From Ravibacter sp964559125 (GTDB lineage Bacteria > Bacteroidota > Bacteroidia > Cytophagales > Spirosomataceae), in NCBI GenBank assembly GCA_964559125.1, contig CAZLGW010000008.1, positions 136,369 through 200,368 on the forward strand: a stretch of DNA of 64,000 nt, read 5' to 3'. The notes under the pieces were generated by a model. That model was given only the letters and a program-made list of their open reading frames with translations. It did not search any database and had not been told where the DNA came from. The position numbers were made by a program, and so were the translations under genes. Below, piece after piece: positions 44,069 through 53,043 of this stretch; positions within the stretch are counted from its first letter, which is position 1, and each line of letters starts with the position of its first letter.

Positions 44069-45142
44069 ATGCACAGATGCATTTTCTTCTTACTACTAAT
44101 CCCGGTTTTACTCCAAACCGGCTGCGCCTCACTCTCACGACAGGGCCGCCCGACGGCTGTTTTGCCGGAATCTGCCGTCTCTGCTGAAGATCTTCCGTGC
44201 GATACGGCTCAGGCACCAGGCTACTTTAGCAAAAACAGAGGGAAACTGATTCCCCATTCCAGCACCGGCCCCTACCGTACTCCGGCAGGCTACCCCGTCT
44301 GGGAGTTGCAGAATGGCAATCGCTTCCCCGTCGGTTTCAGTACATTCATAGAAAAAGAGGTCTGCACCGACAGCGTCTGTAAAAGAGTAAAAGCCTGGCT
44401 CTTTTGGGACAGAGTGGGAAATTATCTCGGATTGAGCACTCCTTGCAGCCAACCGCTTACCAAATCGGACCACACTACTTTTGACCAGGAAGATTATGAA
44501 CAGCTGGATCTGATCCTCAAAGACACTTCATCGGTACTCCGGCGTCTCGAATACCGGGATCTCACCAGCATCGACCCCGGTTCAGAATACCCCGGCAATT
44601 TACCTGCTTCCGGAATCGATGCTATTTCAGGGGCCACCTCCCCTGCCCTGCAGGACGTGGTCGTAAAAGATGCCGTCTATACCTGCTATACCCTCTGGCA
44701 TACCGTACACGGATACTATTATCCGCAAATCCAGGCCATACTGGACATCAGGACGAACCGCTTGTTTCTCAAACAGCTTTTCCGGTCCGGCGTGCCTTCC
44801 CATCAGGCATGGGCCCTCCGGTATGTTTCAGAAAAAAACATGAACAGAAAAACAATAAGGCTCTTAATTAGCGCAATGAAAGATACCGGTACAAACACCC
44901 AGAGTGAAATCCTGGAAAAACTGGCCGGGGCAGAAACACTTGAGACGAGGGCGGTAACGACATTATTGAAAATGTATGAAACGGGCGCTATAGATGTCAC
45001 GCTCCTTCACTCCGTGTATACGCTCGTCAGGCCTCCGCACCTCCGGGACGACCGCGTACTTTTTATCCTGAACCGCCTGATGCTGAGCGAGAACAACTAT
45101 ATTAAAAATATGACCAGGCAACTGCTCCTGCCGGACAACTGA
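44069..45142 (+). CDS. Lipoprotein with flavinylation-like DxxSGATS motif and helical repeats
   Basis: 357 residues, signal peptide with lipobox LLQTGC (C19). At residues 184-191 DAISGATS matches the flavinylation signature of RnfG/NqrC-type proteins, in which ApbE attaches FMN to the Thr (here T190). The flanking HTVHGYYYPQ segment is conserved-looking but I see no complete FMN-binding domain. Residues about 215-355 are helical with repeated LxxL spacing (HEAT-like). It follows the FAD oxidoreductase gene. A periplasmic electron-transfer role is a hypothesis; function unknown. Confidence 0.6.
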   Translation: MHRCIFFLLLIPVLLQTGCASLSRQGRPTAVLPESAVSAEDLPCDTAQAPGYFSKNRGKLIPHSSTGPYRTPAGYPVWELQNGNRFPVGFSTFIEKEVCTDSVCKRVKAWLFWDRVGNYLGLSTPCSQPLTKSDHTTFDQEDYEQLDLILKDTSSVLRRLEYRDLTSIDPGSEYPGNLPASGIDAISGATSPALQDVVVKDAVYTCYTLWHTVHGYYYPQIQAILDIRTNRLFLKQLFRSGVPSHQAWALRYVSEKNMNRKTIRLLISAMKDTGTNTQSEILEKLAGAETLETRAVTTLLKMYETGAIDVTLLHSVYTLVRPPHLRDDRVLFILNRLMLSENNYIKNMTRQLLLPDN

Positions 45143-45193
45143 AATTATACCAATCTCCGACATCAACCCCCGATCCTCCGAAATAAATTTAAT

Positions 45194-45201
45194 TATATTT
45201 G
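45194..45201 (+). promoter_or_regulatory. Bacteroidota -7 promoter element (TATATTTG)
   Basis: Exact TAnnTTTG match 43 bp before the ATG of the second sigma factor gene. No convincing TTG -33 box is seen upstream, as is common for regulated promoters. Confidence 0.5.
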
Positions 45202-45244
45202 TTCCTGATATTGCCTAAATTACTAATCAATATTGCGGGGCAGT

Positions 45245-45829
45245 ATGAATACGAAACTCCTTACTGACCATGAACTGGCTGAACTCATGCGAGATGGGGA
45301 GGAAACGGCATTTACCGAAATCTACAACCGCTACTGGAAAAAGCTCCTTACGGTCGCGATCAATAAAACCGACGGCAACGTGGAGGAAGCGGAAGAGATC
45401 GTACAGGATATTTTTGTCTCGATTTGGAAGCGCAGAGACGAGTTGGAGCTTTCTTCCAATCTTGAAAATTACCTGGCCGCCTCGGTAAAATACCGGGTGA
45501 TCAAAAACCTGGCCAGAAGGGATCTGAGGCGACGGTACGAAGCCGAAAACCGCCACTTGTTTTCTAATTCCGATAATTCGACACAGGACTGGCTTGAATT
45601 TGAAGATATGAAAACCCGGCTCGAGGCCCTGGTAGCGGCATTGCCGGAAAAGTGTCAGCTGGTGTACCGGATGAGCCGTGAAAGCGGTCATTCCCAGAAA
45701 GAAATTGCAGGAGAGCTGAGCATTTCCGAAAAAACCGTCGAAGCACACCTTGGAAAAGCGCTGAAACTGCTCCGCAACGGATTGTATTCCCTGAAGTTCT
45801 TTCTTGCTTCACTGCGCATTACCTATTGA
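45245..45829 (+). CDS. ECF RNA polymerase sigma factor (second PUL)
   Basis: 194 residues from ATG 45245; an upstream TTG at 45233 is unlikely. Region 2 (ETAFTEIYNRYWKKLLTVAINKTDGNVEEAEEIVQDIFVSIWKRRDEL) and region 4 (LPEKCQLVYRMSRESGHSQKEIAGELSISEKTVEAHLGKALKLLR) are complete. It heads the second PUL and would be controlled by the FecR at 46383. A small lipoprotein gene lies between the two. Confidence 0.88.
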   Translation: MNTKLLTDHELAELMRDGEETAFTEIYNRYWKKLLTVAINKTDGNVEEAEEIVQDIFVSIWKRRDELELSSNLENYLAASVKYRVIKNLARRDLRRRYEAENRHLFSNSDNSTQDWLEFEDMKTRLEALVAALPEKCQLVYRMSRESGHSQKEIAGELSISEKTVEAHLGKALKLLRNGLYSLKFFLASLRITY

Positions 45830-45899
45830 TTTTCAACCAAATAAACTATGAAAATTAATTGAACATAAAAAATCCACCAAACCATAACAATTGGCAAAA

Positions 45900-46307
45900 A
45901 TGAAAACACTCCTGGCTTTCGCCCTGTTGTTCACCCTTACTTTATCTGCCTGCAGCAAAAAAGACGATCCGGATACAGACCCCCAATCCGGAAAAGGAAC
46001 CGCCGTCAATTTCAAGAACGAACTGGAAATACCACTTACGAAAATGATGGTCGGTATTCTCAAAGGGTCTTCGGCTAAGCTGGTAAAGGATTATGGTACC
46101 CTTGCCATAGGCGCTTCCACAGGAGATATCGCCATTAACGACAGCGACGACCAGTTCCAGGTCTTCGTCTATTTTGAGGATGATAGCGGGGTTTATTACT
46201 CAGACTTTGGATTTCTTATTGACAAGGGACAAAAGAAAACATTCAACATCGGTCGTAATATTTCTTTTAGGCGTATAGAGAAAACGAGTTTTATGTACCC
46301 GAAGTGA
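45900..46307 (+). CDS. Small lipoprotein of unknown function between sigma and fecR genes
   Basis: 135 residues from ATG 45900 (an in-frame TTG at 45891 precedes it). Clear lipobox LTLSAC (C18-C19 region) followed by SKKDDPDTD. The mature protein is beta-rich (FQVFVYFEDDSGVYYSDFGFLID). No family recognised. It lies 70 bp after the sigma gene and 75 bp before fecR, an unusual place in a sigma-fecR pair. It could modulate sensing or bind the target glycan; this is speculation from position. Confidence 0.6.
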   Translation: MKTLLAFALLFTLTLSACSKKDDPDTDPQSGKGTAVNFKNELEIPLTKMMVGILKGSSAKLVKDYGTLAIGASTGDIAINDSDDQFQVFVYFEDDSGVYYSDFGFLIDKGQKKTFNIGRNISFRRIEKTSFMYPK

Positions 46308-46382
46308 CCGAAATCAAAAATTTCTCACCACCACTAAGGGATTGTTGTTGTTCAGAGTACTTCTATATAAACGGTACTCTTT

Positions 46383-47552
46383 ATGACATCATCCGACAGA
46401 CAGCGGCTGGAAATGCTGGCCGGAAAATGGCTGGAAGGCAACATTACGCCTGAAGAGCAGGAGGAATTCTCTGCCTGGTATAACCGCGGCCAGGACATAC
46501 CGGCTTTTATCCCTCCTGAGTCGGCCGAAAGCGAAGAAGAGCACCGCGAAAAAATCCTGGCCAATATCCTGCATAAGAGACAGCAGCGGAAACGGCTTGT
46601 CAGTTGGTGGAAATCCACAGCAGCAGCTGCTATTCTCCTGATGGCAGTTGGCTACGGCATCTTTTTATTCATTTGTGAGTATAGCACCCAGGCAGATCGT
46701 ATAGAGGCGGCCATTTCCGATGACGTTGCGCCGGGTACGGATAAAGCGACGCTTACCTTCGATGACGGCCGGTCTGTTTCCCTCGATGAACAACAAAACG
46801 GCGTTTTAAAATATGACCGCGGCGTCCGGATCAGCAAAAAAGATGATATGGTCGTATATGAAACGACCGATTCCGGGCCTGAAAAAACCGGCTATAACGT
46901 TATTACAACACCCCGCGGAGGCCAGTACTCCCTGCGCCTGCCCGACGGAAGCACGGTATGGCTCAATGCCGCCTCCTCTCTCAGGTATCCAACCCGCTTT
47001 ACGGAAAACAACCGGACAGTCGAACTGAAGGGAGAAGCTTTTTTTGATATTGTGCCTCTTGCAGCCCCGGGCAGACCGGATGCCGGCAAGATCCCTTTCA
47101 TTGTAAATATTCACGGGAAACAGACTGTAAAAGTACTCGGCACCCGGTTTAACATCAACGGTTATGAAGACGAGCTGTCTGTCAAAACAACGCTGGTAGA
47201 GGGCAGCGTCGAGGTTTCGGCCCAAAAGGGAGGGTCGGCCCTTCTCAAGCCAAACCAGCAGTCGGACCTGACCCGTAACGGTAGGCTCACCATTACGGAA
47301 CATGCCGATATGGAAGAAGCGCTCGCGTGGAAAAACGGCCTGATACTTTTCAGAGATACCGATATCAGGGTGATCATGCGGCAGATCGCGCGCTGGTATG
47401 ATGTCGATGTCGTTTACCAGGACGATATCCCGGAGAGGCTTTTTAACGGCGGGATCTCAAGGAACTCGAAATTATCAAGCCTGCTGCAGATACTTGAAAC
47501 CAGTGGGATCCGCTTTAAGGTAGAAGGAAAACAGATCATCGTTACCCTCTAG
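46383..47552 (+). CDS. FecR-family anti-sigma factor (second PUL)
   Basis: 389 residues. A cytoplasmic N-terminal part (1-75), one membrane helix at about 79-99 (AAAAILLMAVGYGIFLFI), then the FecR domain with SLRLPDGSTVWLNAASSLRYP, ELKGEAFFDIV and VKVLGTRFNING. It ends with the DUF4974-type domain (LILFRDTDIRVIMRQIARWYDVDVVYQDDIPE). It would hold the sigma factor at 45245 until the SusC at 47725 signals. A conserved leader hairpin lies between its stop and susC. Confidence 0.9.
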   Translation: MTSSDRQRLEMLAGKWLEGNITPEEQEEFSAWYNRGQDIPAFIPPESAESEEEHREKILANILHKRQQRKRLVSWWKSTAAAAILLMAVGYGIFLFICEYSTQADRIEAAISDDVAPGTDKATLTFDDGRSVSLDEQQNGVLKYDRGVRISKKDDMVVYETTDSGPEKTGYNVITTPRGGQYSLRLPDGSTVWLNAASSLRYPTRFTENNRTVELKGEAFFDIVPLAAPGRPDAGKIPFIVNIHGKQTVKVLGTRFNINGYEDELSVKTTLVEGSVEVSAQKGGSALLKPNQQSDLTRNGRLTITEHADMEEALAWKNGLILFRDTDIRVIMRQIARWYDVDVVYQDDIPERLFNGGISRNSKLSSLLQILETSGIRFKVEGKQIIVTL

Positions 47553-47635
47553 TAAGAGGTGGGAAACTGCACAAATTAACCTAATTAAAATTTCTATGAT
47601 CAGAATCAATACCTAGCTTTCCACCCCTAAAAAAT

Positions 47636-47662
47636 GCCGGAAGCGCTACCAACACTCCCGGC
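47636..47662 (+). promoter_or_regulatory. Leader hairpin between fecR and susC (second PUL)
   Basis: GCCGGAAGCG (47636-47645) pairs with 47653-47662 at eight of ten positions over a CTACCAA loop. It matches the hairpin at 33854-33880 in stem sequence (CCGG core), loop length and mismatch position. ACCTAAC occurs at 47706, exactly 19 nt before the susC ATG, as in the first PUL. Confidence 0.55.
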
Positions 47663-47724
47663 GGTCGTTAGGGCAAACTCCACAAAGTCCTGTTTGTTAC
47701 ATTTTACCTAACTTATACAAAACT

Positions 47725-50700
47725 ATGATTTTTTGTATTAGCAGTGGTTCTTTTTTCCCGGAATTGAACCGTTCACACCTCTTCAGGAGTACATCTAGCC
47801 GGGACCGCTTCACCGGAACCATCCCAAAGAAAATCATCATGCAGATCAAGCTCGTCTCCTTCCTTATTCTGCTGGCCTGTGTTCACGTGTTTGGTGAAAG
47901 CTATTCTCAGAAAGTCTCGCTTTCTGAGAAAAACGCGTCCCTGGAAAAGGTATTCAAGGAGATCAGGAAGCAGAGCGGTGTTATTTTCTGGTACGAAAGC
48001 AGCCTTTTGAAAGGTGCCGATAAGGTCAATATCCGTATCAGGAACGCTTCTCTGACCGACGTGCTGAGCCACCTGTTTGCTAACCAGCCTTTCAGCTACA
48101 GCATCGTAGAAAATACGGTGGTGATCAAACCTAAAAAAGTACGGGAGGCAGACACTCCTCCTGCCGGAACGGACCCGTTTCCCGCTATGCCGGCCCGCGA
48201 AACTAGCGGGCCTGAACGGAGGGTGCCGGCTCTTGCATCTAAGATCAAAATGCATATCGTAGAAACCATACCCGTTCGCGGCAGGGTTTCCGACGAAAAA
48301 GGAGAAGGGCTTCCGGGCGTAAGCATCCTGGTCAAAGGCACCCAGCAGGGTACAGTGACCGATGGGACGGGCGCATTCACCCTGAATGTCCCCGACGAAA
48401 ACGCCGTGCTGGTTTTCTCCTTTGTCGGGTACATCACCGAGGAGCGGACCGTCGGCAGGCAGACGTTGCTCGACATCTCGCTGCGGGTTGATCAGAAAGC
48501 CCTCGAGGAAATCGTCGTGGTAGGATACGGAGAGCAGAAGAAGGTGAACGTGATCGGTTCCGTCGCCCAGATCGGATCGGACGCGCTTGAAAACCGCCCC
48601 GTAACCCAGCTTGCACATGCTATCACCGGGCAGATGCCGGGTGTAACGGTGACCGTACGGTCGGGACGCCCGGGCGATAACCCCGGTACGATAAGGGTAC
48701 GCGGGGTCGGTTCGTTCGGTGCCGTGCCCGATGCGCTTATCCTGATAGACGGTATTCCCGGGAATATGAACGATATCAATCCCGAAGACATCCAGAATAT
48801 CTCCGTACTGAAGGACGCCTCGGCTGCGGCTATATACGGCGCCCGTTCGGCAAACGGTGTGGTGCTGATCACGACCAAAACAGGAGCCAGTGGGAAAGTA
48901 TCCATCTCTTACAACGGCTATGCCGGCTTCAACAAGGCCACGCAGCTGCCTGATTTCGTGAATTCATGGGAATATGCCGAAATGTACAACATCGCTTCGG
49001 GTACCAACAGCTTCGCTGCCGATGACATCGCAAAATACCGCAGCCAGTCTGATCCCGACAACTATCCCAACACCCGGTTTCTCGAACAGCTTTTTTCGGG
49101 AAATGGCTTCCAGACCGGGCATACCGTCAACCTCAACGGCGGGAACGAAAAGACAAAATACTTCCTTTCAGGCGGTTATCTTAACCAGAAGGGGATTATT
49201 CCCAAAAACTCCTACGAGCGCTATAACTTCAGGCTGAACCTGGAAAACGACCTCGGCAGGAATTTCTATCTTACCGCCAGGCTGAGCGGCTCTTTCGACG
49301 AAAGGAATGAACCCCAGGCTACTGCCAACAAGGGTGGGGAGCTGACCGATCAGTTGATCCAGAATGCGATCCGGTACCCGGCCGTATTCCTCGGGCAGGC
49401 TTCCAACGGCGATTACGGCATCGGCGCCGAAAGCGGCGGCACCTCCGTATCGTGGCTGGCGTCGGCTTCTTACCTGAAAAACCCGAGGACGCGGGTTGGC
49501 ACCAACTTCAAGTTGGACTGGAAACCCATCACAGGGCTTGTATTTTCGGCCATCGGCGGCTATAATTTCGATTTCCTGGAGCAAACTTCCTACCGCTCCT
49601 CGCAAAGGCTCAATGACAGGATCACACTTGCACAGTCCAACCTGAATCAATTCCGTGACAAGGAGATATTCAGGACCGCACAGTTCCTCGGCGAGTATTC
49701 CAAAGATATCGGGCAAACAAGGCTGGACTTTCTGGTGGGATATTCATTTGAAAATCAAATCATTGACAGGATGTCGGGCTACCGGCAGAATTTCCCGAGC
49801 AATGACTACACCTATCCGTCGATGGGTGGAGCCGACAACCAGCAGTTTAACGGGACAGCGGAAGAATGGGCCATACAGTCGTTGTTTTCAAGGCTGAAGC
49901 TGAACATAAGTGATAAATATCTTTTTGAAGGAACGCTGCGGTACGATGGCTCATCCAGGTTTCCCGACAGCAACAAGTACGCTGTCTTCCCGGCTTTTGC
50001 TGCCGGATGGCGTCTTACAGAAGAAGAATTCCTGAAAAACCTCCGGTGGCTGTCCAATTTAAAGCTGAAGGCTTCGTGGGGGATATTAGGGAACCAGAAT
50101 ATTGGTAACTATCCCTACCAGGGTGTATTGGACTCGGGCAAGAACTATGCTTTTGGGACCGGGATTTCCACCGGCGCAGCCTATTCTACCTATAAAGATG
50201 CCAACATCAGGTGGGAGTCGACAGAAACTACGGACGTTGGGATAGAAGCCGGGTTCTTTAAAAACAGCCTGGGACTGAATGTCACTTATTTTAGCAGGAA
50301 TACGACCGACATCCTTTTCAAGCCTTCATCGAGTGTGTCGACCATCCTGGGCGTAGGGATCAGCGAGACCAATACCGGGCAGGCCACCAACAAGGGCTGG
50401 GAGTTCGATGCTTTCTACAGGAACAGCTATCGCAAACTCCAGTATTCGGTCAGGGGTAATTTCTCAATCATCAACAATAAGGTGGTCACGCTGGGGCTGG
50501 GCAACGTTACGCAGCCCAACGGCCTGGTAGGGAACGGTTCCGATCTATTTGTAGGCTACCCTATGGAGATGTATTACGGCTACCTGTCGGACGGCGTCTT
50601 CCTCGACCAGGATGATATCAGCTCCTGGCCGACCCAGACTGCCGTTACGCCGACGCCCCAGGCAGGAGATTTCCGGTATAAGGACATCAGCGGTCCTGAA

Positions 50701-51246
50701 GGGGTGCCCGACGGGAAAGTTGATCCTACCTACGACAGGGTATACCTCGGAAGCAGGATTCCGAAATACACCTACGGCTTTAATTTTGATGTCAAATATC
50801 ATGGATTCGACCTGGGCGTGTTCCTGCAGGGAATTGCAGGCGTAAGCGGACGACTGACAGGCTACGCGGATGTTGCCTTCTTCAACCTGGGTAATATCCA
50901 GCGCTGGCAGATGGAGGGGCGTTTCAACCCCGACCAGCCGGTAAGATACCCGGCATATCCGCGCCTGGAAGTAGTAAGTAACAGCGGTACGCCCAACACC
51001 CAGGTATCCGATTTCTGGATTCTGAATGCCGCTTATCTCAGGGTAAAAAACGTGCAGCTGGGCTATACCCTGCCGGCCAGCCTGGTCAACAAACTCAGGA
51101 TCAATCACGTCAGGATATATTCCAGCGTCGAAAACCCTGTCACCTGGAGCAATTACCGCCCCGGCTGGGACCCGGAAATCAACACCGGAGGGGCCTACTA
51201 TCCGATCCTTTCTACTTATACGTTTGGACTGAATGTTAAATTCTAG
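47725..51246 (+). CDS. SusC/RagA-family TonB-dependent receptor (second PUL, intact)
   Basis: 1,173 residues from ATG 47725, the position equivalent to the start of the first susC by leader alignment. A signal peptide sits internally at about 39-60 (MQIKLVSFLILLACVHVFGE), so ATG 47839 is an alternative start. Then an STN domain (VSLSEKNASLEKVFKEIRKQSG), a carboxypeptidase-like domain (RGRVSDEKGEGLPGVSILVKG), the plug (ILKDASAAAIYGARSANGVVLITTK) and the barrel ending TFGLNVKF. It imports oligosaccharides and, through the STN domain, signals to FecR. Partner SusD lies downstream. Confidence 0.9.
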   Translation: MIFCISSGSFFPELNRSHLFRSTSSRDRFTGTIPKKIIMQIKLVSFLILLACVHVFGESYSQKVSLSEKNASLEKVFKEIRKQSGVIFWYESSLLKGADKVNIRIRNASLTDVLSHLFANQPFSYSIVENTVVIKPKKVREADTPPAGTDPFPAMPARETSGPERRVPALASKIKMHIVETIPVRGRVSDEKGEGLPGVSILVKGTQQGTVTDGTGAFTLNVPDENAVLVFSFVGYITEERTVGRQTLLDISLRVDQKALEEIVVVGYGEQKKVNVIGSVAQIGSDALENRPVTQLAHAITGQMPGVTVTVRSGRPGDNPGTIRVRGVGSFGAVPDALILIDGIPGNMNDINPEDIQNISVLKDASAAAIYGARSANGVVLITTKTGASGKVSISYNGYAGFNKATQLPDFVNSWEYAEMYNIASGTNSFAADDIAKYRSQSDPDNYPNTRFLEQLFSGNGFQTGHTVNLNGGNEKTKYFLSGGYLNQKGIIPKNSYERYNFRLNLENDLGRNFYLTARLSGSFDERNEPQATANKGGELTDQLIQNAIRYPAVFLGQASNGDYGIGAESGGTSVSWLASASYLKNPRTRVGTNFKLDWKPITGLVFSAIGGYNFDFLEQTSYRSSQRLNDRITLAQSNLNQFRDKEIFRTAQFLGEYSKDIGQTRLDFLVGYSFENQIIDRMSGYRQNFPSNDYTYPSMGGADNQQFNGTAEEWAIQSLFSRLKLNISDKYLFEGTLRYDGSSRFPDSNKYAVFPAFAAGWRLTEEEFLKNLRWLSNLKLKASWGILGNQNIGNYPYQGVLDSGKNYAFGTGISTGAAYSTYKDANIRWESTETTDVGIEAGFFKNSLGLNVTYFSRNTTDILFKPSSSVSTILGVGISETNTGQATNKGWEFDAFYRNSYRKLQYSVRGNFSIINNKVVTLGLGNVTQPNGLVGNGSDLFVGYPMEMYYGYLSDGVFLDQDDISSWPTQTAVTPTPQAGDFRYKDISGPEGVPDGKVDPTYDRVYLGSRIPKYTYGFNFDVKYHGFDLGVFLQGIAGVSGRLTGYADVAFFNLGNIQRWQMEGRFNPDQPVRYPAYPRLEVVSNSGTPNTQVSDFWILNAAYLRVKNVQLGYTLPASLVNKLRINHVRIYSSVENPVTWSNYRPGWDPEINTGGAYYPILSTYTFGLNVKF

Positions 51247-51249
51247 AAC

Positions 51250-51285
51250 ATATGCTCTGCGAAACTTGCAGTTTCGCAGTCATAT
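51250..51285 (+). promoter_or_regulatory. Hairpin between susC and susD (second PUL)
   Basis: CTGCGAAAC (51257-51265) pairs perfectly with 51271-51279 over TTGCA; ATATG/CATAT arms extend the stem outside a small bulge (51250-51285). It starts 3 bp after the susC stop, and susD begins 62 bp further on. It could shape relative SusC/SusD expression by attenuation or mRNA stabilisation. Confidence 0.5.
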
Positions 51286-51347
51286 TATCTCGCTTGTAGC
51301 GAAGAAGTATCGTCAAATCAGCTAATCATCACATCAATCTTATACAG

Positions 51348-52988
51348 ATGAAAGTCAAGATAAAAAAATATATGATGTTGGGCGCCCTGGCTATCTCGCT
51401 GGCTTCCTGCGACGACCAGCTCAGGCAGTTTCCCAACGACGCATTTGCGCAGGATAACTTCTGGACTTCAGAATCCAATACTATGATAGCGCTTGCCGGG
51501 ATGTACAGGGGAGGAATTACCTACGGTACCGGCGTAGTCCCCAACGACTGGTGGTCTTATTTCGGAAGCATCCAGCTTGAGTTTGCTACAGATAATGCCT
51601 ATGACAGGAGAGGAGATAACTCCACTTACAACAGGCTGACCAACGGAACGCTGCTGCCCAATAACGACGTGATCAAAGGATACTGGTCGGCCTCTTATAA
51701 ACGGATAGCGATATGTAATGATTTTCTCCAGAATATTGAGAAAGTACCCATGGAGGAAAGCAAGATAAAGCGCATGGCGGCCGAGGCGAGATTTCTCCGG
51801 GCTACTCAGTATTTCTATCTTTCCCAGTATTGGGGGAGCGTCCCGCTGGTAACCCGAACACTGACTCCGGATGAAGCCAACAATGTAGACAAGGAAAACA
51901 AGGCTGCTATTGTAAACTTCGTCATAGAAGAGCTCAAGGCTGCCGCAACAGACCTTCCACAATTCGGAGCCCTCGGGGATTCAGAGCACGGTCGGGCCTC
52001 CAAACAGGCTGCGCTGGCTTTTTTGGGTAGAATCCTGCTAAGCGAGAAAAAATTCAGCGATGCGTCGGAGGCATGGCGGGCCATCATTGACCTGGGTGAA
52101 AATATAATCGACCCGGACTATGCCGGGCTGTTCAATCCTTCCGGGGAAATGAGTAAGGAGAATATTTTCAACCTGAAGTACCTGGGCGGGCAGGCCAGCA
52201 ATGCCATGCCCCAGCATTCTTACCCGGCCATGCTAGGGGGCTGGCATCTCTTTAACCCGCTCGGAAGCCTGGCCGATGAATACGGATTTGATGACGGTTC
52301 ACCTTTCTCTTACGAAAACCCTAAATTCAATTACAAGAACATGGGCGCAAACCGGGATCCGCGGTTCAGGTATAACTTCGTGTGGGACGGCAGCACATTT
52401 GGAGGCAAAAGGTATGTCTGCCATCCCGATTCCGTCAATTCGCTGGATCAGCTGACCTACTCCAAGCAGGCTACCCGCACCGGCTACGGACTCCGTAAAT
52501 TCTTTGACGAATCTTTTACAGGCGGACTGGTTACGGACTACGGAGGGGATATCCCGATAGTCCGTTATGCGGAAGTGCTGCTGAGCTACCTGGAAGCAGA
52601 GCTGGAGGGTGGAAAAACGATCACGCAGGAACTGCTTGATCTGACTATTAACAAAGTCAGGGGCAGGATCTCGGTCGGCCTTCCCGCAGTTACGGTGACC
52701 GATCCTGCGGAGCTAAGAACCATACTCCGCCGGGAAAGAAGGATCGAGCTTGCCTTTGAGGGCCACCGGCTCTGGGATCTGCTGAGATGGGGCGTCGCCG
52801 ACCAGGCGCTGGCGGGAGAATTCTGGGGAGCCGCCTTTCCGGATTCCCAGCGCTATCCTACCGCCTCGCAGAAAACTGATCCGCTCTTCCGCTGGTATGT
52901 GACTTCCAAAAAATTCAGGAAAGGACAGGACGAGACCTGGCCCATTCCCGAATCGGAAGTAAACGTGAACCCGAAACTGGCGAATTAG
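51348..52988 (+). CDS. SusD/RagB-family glycan-binding lipoprotein (second PUL)
   Basis: 546 residues. Lipobox ISLASC directs lipidation. SusD marks include QFPNDAFAQDNFWTSE, a TPR-like helical core (KIKRMAAEARFLRATQYFYLSQYWGSVPLVT) and the end RERRIELAFEGHRLWDLLRWG...WPIPESEVNVNP. It would bind sulfated oligosaccharides over the SusC at 47725 if the two sulfatases indeed serve this locus (inference). An intergenic hairpin precedes it. Confidence 0.9.
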   Translation: MKVKIKKYMMLGALAISLASCDDQLRQFPNDAFAQDNFWTSESNTMIALAGMYRGGITYGTGVVPNDWWSYFGSIQLEFATDNAYDRRGDNSTYNRLTNGTLLPNNDVIKGYWSASYKRIAICNDFLQNIEKVPMEESKIKRMAAEARFLRATQYFYLSQYWGSVPLVTRTLTPDEANNVDKENKAAIVNFVIEELKAAATDLPQFGALGDSEHGRASKQAALAFLGRILLSEKKFSDASEAWRAIIDLGENIIDPDYAGLFNPSGEMSKENIFNLKYLGGQASNAMPQHSYPAMLGGWHLFNPLGSLADEYGFDDGSPFSYENPKFNYKNMGANRDPRFRYNFVWDGSTFGGKRYVCHPDSVNSLDQLTYSKQATRTGYGLRKFFDESFTGGLVTDYGGDIPIVRYAEVLLSYLEAELEGGKTITQELLDLTINKVRGRISVGLPAVTVTDPAELRTILRRERRIELAFEGHRLWDLLRWGVADQALAGEFWGAAFPDSQRYPTASQKTDPLFRWYVTSKKFRKGQDETWPIPESEVNVNPKLAN

Positions 52989-53043
52989 GCAGGAAGTATC
53001 GGGTGTGAGGTAATCAATAATCATTAAACACTTGCTTATTTTG

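Noticed and set aside
47773..48618. 281-codon open frame on the minus strand
   Set aside because: It lies fully opposite the N-terminal domains of the intact SusC, which has clear STN and plug motifs; the antisense product has no family features.
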